Source: Acinetobacter qingfengensis
GTDB taxonomy: Bacteria; Pseudomonadota; Gammaproteobacteria; Pseudomonadales; Moraxellaceae
DNA length: 64,000 bases
Assembly (NCBI RefSeq): GCF_008693185.1
Contig: NZ_VXKN01000011.1
Coordinates: 1-64,000, forward strand
Direction of reading: 5' to 3'
Shown here: in pieces, positions 58,322 to 64,000 of the stretch
Layout of the letters: the number at the start of each line of letters is the position of its first letter
How positions within the stretch are numbered: the stretch's first letter is position 1
Notes under the pieces: model-generated
What the model was told of the DNA's origin: nothing
What the model saw: the letters and a program-made list of their open reading frames with translations, nothing else
The model's database searches: none
Translations under genes and position numbers: made by a program

Positions 58322-58918
58322 TTAATCGTGAGTAATAATGCAAACTTCAAATATTTTAACTAAACTATTTAAATCGCAGAAATAGCCAGCAATGTTGGCT
58401 TCAATCCAAACCTCTTGACTGGGAACTTTTGACCAGTCAATACCATAACCACAGAAGGCAAGAAGGTGTTCAAAAAAGATACGTTGAGTACGTCCATTGC
58501 CTTCTCTAAAAGGATGAATAATATTAAGCTCACAATACAGATCAGCAATTTTTTGAATAAATTCTTGTTGATTCAAGTGTTGAAAATAATTTTGTTGCTC
58601 CAGATTTTTGAAAATTTTATTTGCTTCAATTTCAATACGGGGAAAAGTACAAAAGCGAGTATCATCCTTAGAAATATCTACTTGTCTAAGTTCACCAGCC
58701 CAAACATATACATCTGAAAATAATTGATAATGAATAGACTTTAGATAATTTAAATCATAAGGCGGGTCAATGTATTCTATTTGAGAAATAGCAAGCTCTG
58801 AAAAGTCTTTTTCTGCTTGGGATAGTAGCTCTTGGTTTTTAATATTTAATTTATTTTTTAAGATATTAGAATCAGGATAACAGTATAGTTGATCGCCAGA
58901 AGCGCTATATTTATCCAT
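58322..58918 (-). CDS. fic: Fic-domain toxin
   Basis: Fic proteins transfer AMP to target proteins such as DNA gyrase and topoisomerase IV in toxin-antitoxin pairs. The 198 residues contain the full active-site motif HPFREGNGRTQR (residues 135-146, catalytic His135) and the flap FSDVYVWAGELRQVDISKDD. ATG 58918 gives MDKYSASGDQLYCYPDSN; the frame is open 31 codons upstream, but that overlaps the antitoxin gene. It follows the antitoxin by 7 bases. No N-terminal inhibitory helix is present, so it is a class I Fic protein that needs the small partner. Confidence 0.9.
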   Translation of the reverse strand: MDKYSASGDQLYCYPDSNILKNKLNIKNQELLSQAEKDFSELAISQIEYIDPPYDLNYLKSIHYQLFSDVYVWAGELRQVDISKDDTRFCTFPRIEIEANKIFKNLEQQNYFQHLNQQEFIQKIADLYCELNIIHPFREGNGRTQRIFFEHLLAFCGYGIDWSKVPSQEVWIEANIAGYFCDLNSLVKIFEVCIITHD

Positions 58919-58925
58919 GACTCTG

Positions 58926-59087
58926 TTAGCCTTTATTGGCTTGTTGATATTTTTTGAGTAATTGTGATTTAGTAAGTGACGGTTGTGCTGAAGATGCGTG
59001 ATAGCCTTCAAGCACTAGACTTGCTTGATAGTTTTTTAAACGAGTTTCTTGAATATATTGTTTCTTTTTTTCAAAAGTATTTAACAT
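58926..59087 (-). CDS. YhfG-like Fic antitoxin (53 aa)
   Basis: The frame, ATG at 59087 to TAA 58926-58928, encodes MLNTFEKKKQYIQETRLKNY and then QASLVLEGYHAS. SLVLEG fits the class I Fic-inhibitory pattern (S/T)xxxE(G/N), whose Glu blocks ATP binding in the Fic active site. YhfG-type proteins are about 55 residues. It sits directly before fic with 7 bases between stop and start, the normal antitoxin-first order. Confidence 0.8.
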   Translation of the reverse strand: MLNTFEKKKQYIQETRLKNYQASLVLEGYHASSAQPSLTKSQLLKKYQQANKG

Positions 59088-59164
59088 TGCATTTACTCAC
59101 AATAAAAGTCAGTGTATACGAAAATTTTAACATATAAATCTGAAAACTATAAATATCCTGTAAT
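59088..59164. promoter_or_regulatory. Promoter region of the Fic module
   Basis: Short AT-rich interval between the integrase relic and the antitoxin start; the module's promoter must lie here. Confidence 0.3.
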
Positions 59165-59386
59165 TTAGCACATACAAAATTCTGCCTAATCAGCCATTAA
59201 ATCTTTCCTTTTTCCAAGATAAGCTCCTCGTAGATAAGCAGCTTCAACTTCATCAGGAAGTTTGTGGGCAAGTACATGTTCACAAACTTCACGAGGGTAG
59301 TCGGTTTTATCAACTGACCAGTCACGGAATGTAGATCGGAAACCATGTGTAGTAATCACACGGTTTTGTTTTGGATCAATATGGCC
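59165..59386 (-). pseudogene. Integrase C-terminal relic (recent copy)
   Basis: This stretch closely repeats 60,753-60,948 of the intact integrase: HIDPKQNRVITTHGFRSTF, DWSVDKTDYPREVCEHVLAH and KLPDEVEAAYLRGAYLGKRK, with the catalytic His-x-x-Arg (HGFR) in common. The reading frame now stops at 59,186 because TGG of the expected DWAEFC end has become TAG. Upstream of 59,386 the sequence is unrelated, so only the 3' quarter of the gene remains. Confidence 0.85.
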
Positions 59387-59628
59387 TGAGAGGTATGGGA
59401 AGGTGTCGTGATAGGAATAGCCTTTTTGATTCACCTTTACCGATAGAAGTACTGATCAGTTGTTTTTCTGTCGGAATTTGTACCGAAGTTTACAGTAAAT
59501 AATTAAGCGTAAAGAGCTGACTATAATTAGTTAGTCTTTTATGCGTCATTTCATGACGTACTCTAGTTGACTATATTGACGTAACTTTATATTTTAAATT
59601 GATTAGTATAATTTTTAGTAGAACGTAT
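59387..59628. other. Junction region between integrase relic and the GIY-YIG-like gene
   Basis: About 240 bases without a gene. A short leftward frame joined to the relic (NQKGYSYHDTFPYLSG) is of unknown origin. The promoter of the 59,629 gene lies at the right. Confidence 0.35.
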
Positions 59629-60642
59629 ATGACAAGAGGCCTCTATAATTCGATACAGGAAATGCCTGAGTATAATGATGCTGAGAAAAGTTGGCACATT
59701 ACAATCGACTCATCATACTTTCTTTGGTACGACTTGATTGTTGATCCGCCATTTGATGAAGCTAAAAATGAGCTTAAAGAAATGTTGAATAATTTCAAAG
59801 AGTATGTTGAATCAAGTAATGAAAAAAGATTTATCTATTTTGTCACTTCACGAAAGAAAGTTCGTTTCGATGTAAAAAAGCAACCGAAATTTTCCTTCTT
59901 CGATAGACGAAAGTTGACTATTTATTTTTTAATAGGAAATAAAGATAAAAGGAAAATTGAAATTTATTTCCCGAAAGAAATTCCATCTAACATAACTGTA
60001 GATGAAAAGTTTATTTATTTTCACAGTGAAGTTTCTGAATCACTAGCTTATCCCATTCATTATTTTCTAAGAGAGTATGGGATCAATTTGGGGATTGCAA
60101 GTGAAGTACAGTATGTTGGTATAACTGAAAATCCTGTAGGACGAGCTTTAGGCTTGAAGCACAGAGGCTTGACAGAGATACTTTATAAAGTTCCTACATC
60201 AGAAAATGATATTTTTTTAACAGTTAATACATTTAAAGTTGGATCATTTACTAAAATTGAAGAGAGAAATATAGATATAATATCAACTAACTCAATGATT
60301 TATGATATACCTTTAGACAAGGAAGGTTTAGTTATTGAAAAAGCACTAATTTATTATTTCAATTCCAAATTTCAAGAGGTTGATAAAAAGGCTTGGGGGG
60401 AGTTTCGAAATCTTTTGATAATGATGAAAAAAAAGAAAAATATTAGTTCAGTATCCTTTCATTTAGAAATTAACGACCCAAATGAATATGACATAATGGG
60501 CTCTAGAGATGTAGAAGCAAATATATCCCATTCATTTCTATGGAAATTGGGAGAGATAGAACCTGAATTAAAGAAATTTAATTCAGAAATAGATCTTTTG
60601 GAGTATACGAAAGTCCTTAGCAGAGATTTGGGTTCTGTTTAA
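59629..60642 (+). CDS. GIY-YIG-like nuclease domain protein (337 aa)
   Basis: Residues about 160-250 look like a diverged GIY-YIG nuclease: VQYVGITENPVGRALGLKHR supplies the Tyr-Val-Gly, the Arg and the His, and IEKALIYYFNSKF carries the metal-binding Glu237. The N-terminal 150 residues (SWHITIDSSYFLWYDLIVDP, LTIYFLIGNKDKRKIEIYFP) are beta-rich and unknown. Such a stand-alone protein on a defence-rich island may be an anti-phage nuclease, but this is inference. I prefer ATG 59629 to TTG 59599, though neither has a good RBS. It lies alone between two integrase 3' ends. Confidence 0.6.
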   Translation: MTRGLYNSIQEMPEYNDAEKSWHITIDSSYFLWYDLIVDPPFDEAKNELKEMLNNFKEYVESSNEKRFIYFVTSRKKVRFDVKKQPKFSFFDRRKLTIYFLIGNKDKRKIEIYFPKEIPSNITVDEKFIYFHSEVSESLAYPIHYFLREYGINLGIASEVQYVGITENPVGRALGLKHRGLTEILYKVPTSENDIFLTVNTFKVGSFTKIEERNIDIISTNSMIYDIPLDKEGLVIEKALIYYFNSKFQEVDKKAWGEFRNLLIMMKKKKNISSVSFHLEINDPNEYDIMGSRDVEANISHSFLWKLGEIEPELKKFNSEIDLLEYTKVLSRDLGSV

Positions 60643-60658
60643 ATAAATGATATTGAGT

Positions 60659-60690
60659 GACTTCTCTCCAAAAGGAGAAAAGTCATACTT
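60659..60690. terminator. Hairpin between the GIY-YIG-like and integrase genes
   Basis: GACTTCTCTCC pairs with GGAGAAAAGTC around AAAA (one mismatch). The T tail is weak. It lies between converging genes. Confidence 0.5.
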
Positions 60691-60726
60691 TAAATCTTTG
60701 ATAGAATTCAGTATCTACCATGTGAG

Positions 60727-61992
60727 CTAAAGAGTACAAAAGTTAGCCCAATCACTCATTAAAGCTTTCCTTTTCTCAAGATAAGCCCCACGTAAATAAG
60801 CGGCTTCAACTTCATCAGGAAGTTTGTGGGCTAGAACATGCTCACAGACTTCTCTAGGGTAATCTGTCTTATCGGCTGACCAGTCACGAAATGTAGATCG
60901 GAAACCATGTGTAGTAATCACACGATTTTGTTTTGGATCAATATAGCCTAAACCATTTTCTTTAAGTCTTTGTTCATGCAAACGCTTAATTAGAGTTGTC
61001 AAAGACATATCAGAGAGCATACCGCCACGAGGTGCAGGGAAGATAAAATCATTGGACTGAGTATACTGTCGAATGGACTCAAGCAAAGTAATAACTTGTT
61101 GAGACAAAGGAACACGATGCTCTTTATCTGCTTTCATCCTTTCTTTGGGAATAATCCAGACTTTATTTTTAAAATCAATTTCCTGCCATTTTGCCCCAAA
61201 AACTTCACCAGAACGACATGCCGTTAAAATAGCAAATTCAAGAGCTTTAGGTGAAATGCCTTTTCTTTGTCTTAGATGTTGAATAAATTCATTCACTTGT
61301 TCATAAGGTAAAGACGGATGAGGGCGAGACTCTTGTTTTAAGTTTCCAAGAAGAGGTTCTAGATTGCCTTTCCACTCAGCTGGATTATCGCCTTCAAAAT
61401 ATCCCATTGCTTTAGCATAGTCAAAAACTGATTCTATTCGACCACGAATACGTTTAGCGGTTTCATTTTTTTCAATCCAGATGGGTTCGAGAGCCGTAGC
61501 AATATTGGTCTTGTTAATTGTTCCAATGATCAAATCCCCAAGAGTAGGATAAATATAAGTTTCAAGGGTTGATGACCATTGACCAATATGTTTCTGATTT
61601 TTGAGTTCAAGTGTTTTCTTGTCAATAACAATTTCGGCACATTCACGAAAGGTCTTAGCACGATGTTTTTGTATTTTTAAAGCGTTAAGGCGTTCCTGTT
61701 TTTCTTGTAGTGGATCAATGCCATCTCGAATCTTTTTCTTTAATTCACGGGCTTTTTCTCGTGCTTCTGATAATGAAACTTCTGGAAAAGACCCTAGCCC
61801 AATATCTCTACGATGAATTTTAACTTTACCTTGATCATCAACTCTGTTACCGACAGCAACTCGAAGTACCCATGCACGAGAACCATCTACAATACGTAAA
61901 TGTAACCCATCTACACCGCCAACAGCATGTCTACCATTTTCTTTGATCTTTGATACACTAAACGCAGATAGCTCTTTTGCTTTCTTTGGCAT
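60727..61992 (-). CDS. int: P4-type tyrosine integrase
   Basis: The integrase recombines the 20-base tRNA-Ser att sequence. ATG 61992 gives MPKKAKELSAFSVSKIKENG, the DUF4102 N-terminal arm-binding domain; a start at 62022 would add MWVLMWDNIS. The catalytic domain has ILTACRSGEVFGAKWQEID (first Arg), HGFRSTFRDWSADKTDYPRE (His-x-x-Arg), CEHVLAHK (His) and YLRGAY (Tyr nucleophile). It is 421 residues and complete. It lies 118 bases inside attR and is read inward. Expression may be controlled by the island's AlpA. Confidence 0.95.
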   Translation of the reverse strand: MPKKAKELSAFSVSKIKENGRHAVGGVDGLHLRIVDGSRAWVLRVAVGNRVDDQGKVKIHRRDIGLGSFPEVSLSEAREKARELKKKIRDGIDPLQEKQERLNALKIQKHRAKTFRECAEIVIDKKTLELKNQKHIGQWSSTLETYIYPTLGDLIIGTINKTNIATALEPIWIEKNETAKRIRGRIESVFDYAKAMGYFEGDNPAEWKGNLEPLLGNLKQESRPHPSLPYEQVNEFIQHLRQRKGISPKALEFAILTACRSGEVFGAKWQEIDFKNKVWIIPKERMKADKEHRVPLSQQVITLLESIRQYTQSNDFIFPAPRGGMLSDMSLTTLIKRLHEQRLKENGLGYIDPKQNRVITTHGFRSTFRDWSADKTDYPREVCEHVLAHKLPDEVEAAYLRGAYLEKRKALMSDWANFCTL

Positions 61993-62000
61993 GGATATAT

Positions 62001-62022
62001 TGTCCCACATTAAAACCCACAT
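62001..62022. repeat. Probable arm-type site or integrase 5' codons, right
   Basis: TGTCCCACATTAAAACCCAC and AT; it matches 42,372-42,393. See the left copy for the two readings. Confidence 0.5.
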
Positions 62023-62140
62023 AGAATTGTGGATTTGACTTTACTATATCAAATGCTATCGTACAAGTATTTATTTAAGTTATTGAAAATAAATATTTTA
62101 AAATATTGCATAAGATGCCATAGGATCTATGTTATACGGA

Positions 62141-62160
62141 CACCGCTTCCGCCAAATATC
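62141..62160 (+). repeat. attR: 20-base direct repeat
   Basis: CACCGCTTCCGCCAAATATC, identical to the tRNA-Ser end at 42,305-42,324. Upstream bases do not form a tRNA. Confidence 0.9.
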
Positions 62161-62167
62161 AATGACT

Positions 62168-62194
62168 TAGCCCTGACATTCTCAGGGCTTTGTT
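62168..62194 (+). terminator. Terminator-like hairpin next to attR
   Basis: AGCCCTGA pairs with TCAGGGCT around CATTC, followed by TTGTTGTTT. It resembles a tRNA terminator, and probably is the old tRNA-Ser terminator displaced by integration. Confidence 0.7.
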
Positions 62195-62306
62195 GTTTCT
62201 AGGGTTATGCAACGTAAGCCTGTAGTAAGCGAAAGATAAATACTAAACTTATATAAATTGTTAAAATCAAAACAAATTAAATCATTAATAACGGAATAAC
62301 TAACTT

Positions 62307-63054
62307 ATGACACCATTTTCAATCGAGTTAGCAATTGAGAACATTGTAGATAGAAATTCTAAAGAAAATTTTCTAGAAGTGTACAAGTGCTATGAAGCTG
62401 GGTGCTATAGAGCTGCTGTTGGCTTACTGTGGTCTGTAGTTGTAACAGATATAGTTTCAAAATTGCAAAAGGTTGAAATCGATTTTAATGATTCCACAGC
62501 CCATAAAATTTTAGCCGAAATAAAAACTAAACAACAAAAACGAGAAAAAGGAAGTGATTTAGCAGTCTATTGTTAAAGATGTATGTGAGCGAATGAAATT
62601 TTTTGACCAAGATACATATGAAAATCTTCTACATTTACAAAAGAAACGTCATTTATGTAGCCATCCTTTGATTCAAGAAAATGATAATAAACTTTATACC
62701 CCGACTCCTGAAGAAACAAAATCTTTTTTACGACATGCCCTTGAAGATGTTCTGACAGTTCCAGCTAGCTTTTCAAGGCACGCTTTGACCGATTCTATTT
62801 TGGGGGAGATATCTAAATTAAGAGAAGCAGAGCATACCTTAGAAACCTTTAAAATAATTATTCGCCAAAGATATCTTAAACATTTACCAAATGAAATTTT
62901 ACCAGTTTTATTAAAAGATCTATGGAAATTTGTTTTTGTTAAAGATGATGAAGATATTGATGCTAATAGAGTATTTAATGCGGAATTTCTTTTTCAAGTT
63001 ATTGAAAGTAAAAAGAAAGATGCAAGGAGATATTTAAGGATGAAGACTATGTAA
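62307..63054 (+). pseudogene. Frameshifted HEPN-like hypothetical gene
   Basis: Two frames make one protein: IELAIENIVDRNSKENFLEV, YKCYEAGCYRAAVGLLWSVV (to 62,576) and, one base later in phase, QSIVKDVCERMKFFDQDTYE, KKRHLCSHPLIQEND (to 63,054). The first frame stops at 62,574 after SDLAVYC. Removing one base near 62,556-62,562 restores continuity, so an insertion is likely. The N-terminal part looks like a HEPN-type helical bundle; RHLCSHP could be the R-x4-6-H motif. The gene is right of the island and is probably inactive. Confidence 0.6.
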
Positions 63055-63106
63055 ATAATATAAATCAAAACGATAAAATACTTTTTATATTTGTTATGTT
63101 GCTTTC

Positions 63107-63294
63107 TTGATTTGAATTTATGTATGAGTTACTTGATGCGGGTGGAAAAGCTATCTTAGAAACGTACTTATCTAGAAAAGAAAAAATGAAAGTATTTTGT
63201 CCTTTCTTATCTGCTAATATTTTAGAGCACTTAAAGATCTATATTCCTTTGGCTGACAAAAGAGATTTCAAGTATTTTAAAGCTAGCAGATAAG
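63107..63294 (+). pseudogene. Possible C-terminal continuation of the frameshifted gene
   Basis: A frame reads FEFMYELLDAGGKAILETYL, SRKEKMKVFCPFLSANILEH and LADKRDFKYFKASR. It has no start of its own and lies 50 bases after the previous stop, so it looks like the next piece of the same decayed gene. Confidence 0.35.
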
Positions 63295-63368
63295 CATATG
63301 ATTAGAAGGGAAGCTCTAGAAATGGGGTTGAATGAATACATTGCTTGTCCAACATATAATGGATTTGC

Positions 63369-63845
63369 TTTTACCAACTGTTTTTTCCACTTCTTTAAAT
63401 ACTAAGTCACCACGTTCACCCAGTAACGCTGCTGCATTCTTCATCACTTTTAAACTCTTAGCTAAAGCAGGGTTTTGAATTTCGTGAAGTTGGCGTGTGT
63501 AATGTTGGACTTCAATGTCGATTAAATCCTATAGATATGACGGAGCACCTAAAATAGCTTGAAGTGTCTGTAAGTCTTTTCTCTGCTGTGCTTCTGCAAT
63601 AAATGTATGACGTTTATTGTCATTCATATTCTTAACATGTGAACGAATCTCTTTAGCCACAGGGTCATTAGCACCTGCTGTCAAAGGTGTAGTTAGTTCT
63701 TTTTCAATATGTGCAATGCTTTTACTTAGGTTTGCATTTGCAGAATCAATAGATTTAGTAATTTTAAGAAGCTTCTTATTTGCAAAATCATCAGTTTGAA
63801 TTAATTGAACTGCTTCATTCCAAACTGGATTTCGCTTATGCGAGG
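63369..63845 (-). pseudogene. Phage structural-region hypothetical gene, broken
   Basis: Leftward frames give HKRNPVWNEAVQLIQTDDFA, KSIDSANANLSKSIAHIEKE, NDNKRHTFIAEAQQRKDLQT and then, after a TAG at 63,529, DLIDIEVQHYTRQLHEIQNP, ALAKSLKVMKNAAALLGERG. The layout is that of a conserved hypothetical gene of Acinetobacter-type prophages; I cannot name the function. It is cut at about 63,845, where an alpA-like 3' end begins, and split by the stop. It is a relic. Confidence 0.5.
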
Positions 63846-63853
63846 AGAAATAG

Positions 63854-63876
63854 AGGGAGGTAGCTCCCTTTATTTT
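63854..63876 (+). terminator. Hairpin matching the alpA terminator
   Basis: AGGGAG pairs with CTCCCT around GTAG, then TTATTTTG. The preceding GAGGAGAAATAG mirrors the end of alpA (GGAGGACAAATAG, 50,321-50,333), so this looks like the tail of a second alpA-type gene. Confidence 0.55.
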
Positions 63877-63913
63877 GTTGTTGTAGCGTACATCGTACAT
63901 GGGAAAGCTGTTT

Positions 63914-63942
63914 ATTTCGTATAAGAGATTTTTATATTAAAT
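63914..63942 (+). repeat. Third dif-like sequence, imperfect
   Basis: ATTTCGTATAA (63914-63924) and TTATATTAAAT (63932-63942) are good XerC- and XerD-type halves, but the spacer has 7 bases instead of 6. It follows an alpA-type tail, like the 50,432 site. Confidence 0.5.
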
Positions 63943-64000
63943 GGATCAATTTCTAAGGATTTTAATATCTATAGAAATCACTTATTATTCATTTTTAAAA
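63943..64000. other. Window end, AT-rich
   Basis: No feature seen. If the third dif-like site is real, module cargo may lie beyond the edge. Confidence 0.3.

Larger units (their letters stand above)
42305..62160. mobile_element. Genomic island integrated in tRNA-Ser
   Basis: The ends are defined by CACCGCTTCCGCCAAATATC, found at the tRNA-Ser 3' end and again at 62,141-62,160. A full-length P4-type integrase lies next to the right copy. The inside holds phage-type recombination genes, several defence-type genes, a toxin-antitoxin pair and two integrase relics, and no ribosomal or housekeeping gene. No conjugation or capsid genes are seen, so it would need outside help to move between cells. 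Its size is about 19.9 kb. Confidence 0.9.

Noticed and set aside
59102..59135. TATACGAAAA and TTTTAACATAT as another dif-like site
   Set aside because: The halves are in the wrong order and imperfect.
42305..62160. Conjugative element (ICE) reading of the island
   Set aside because: No relaxase, coupling protein or type IV secretion gene is visible.

Overview
The window is a low-GC gammaproteobacterial chromosome segment that looks like Acinetobacter; I cannot name the species. The evidence is a fused RNase HI-DnaQ gene, a monomeric NADP isocitrate dehydrogenase, the order pyrG-kdsA-eno-ftsB-ispD, a Vfr-type Crp, a copA/copB pair, and dif-like sites of the form known as pdif in Acinetobacter plasmids.

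Layout. 1-148 is the cut end of an IS3-family element. 149-42,300 is mostly core chromosome. It holds small envelope proteins, a Blc-type lipocalin, a YigZ protein, a tandem Usp and an O-methyltransferase (1-8 kb). Next come pyrG-kdsA-eno-ftsB-ispD, lpxB, crp/vfr, osmC and icd (8-18.5 kb), rluE and an RcnB-like protein, and a scar at 20.9-22.1 kb where the tail of an acetamidase/formamidase gene meets a broken phage tape-measure gene beside a CAT-anticodon tRNA. Then follow rsmI // lpoA-like-yraN-dolP, nudC, a ChpA-like helical protein, rnhA-dnaQ, a seven-LysM MltD directly followed by yejABEF, a copper cluster and gcvH.

42,229-62,160 is a genomic island in tRNA-Ser(TGA). A 20-base direct repeat of the tRNA 3' end bounds it (42,305-42,324 and 62,141-62,160), and an intact P4-type tyrosine integrase lies at the right end. 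Cargo from left to right: a VOC protein, an unrecognised 878-aa protein, a phage-type recombination block (DUF932-like, YqaJ nuclease, RDF-like zinc protein, AlpA), a TIR defence cassette, five or six small envelope proteins, a GC-rich inverted-repeat segment that may be a structured RNA, an internally deleted STAND-type defence gene, a Fic/YhfG toxin-antitoxin pair and a GIY-YIG-like protein. Two further integrase 3' ends separate the last genes, so several related islands appear to have stacked here.

The most interesting unit is at 50,432-54,105. Two oppositely oriented 28-base XerC/XerD (pdif-like) sites enclose exactly four genes: a CAP12-type TIR gene, and a converging, translationally coupled operon of a ThsB-like TIR, a SLATT/DUF4231 membrane protein and a TIR protein with a C-terminal RsiV/PdaC-like DUF3298 domain. 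This reads as a movable dif module carrying a Thoeris-like, possibly undescribed, defence system. Right of the island (62.3-64 kb) lie broken accessory and phage genes.
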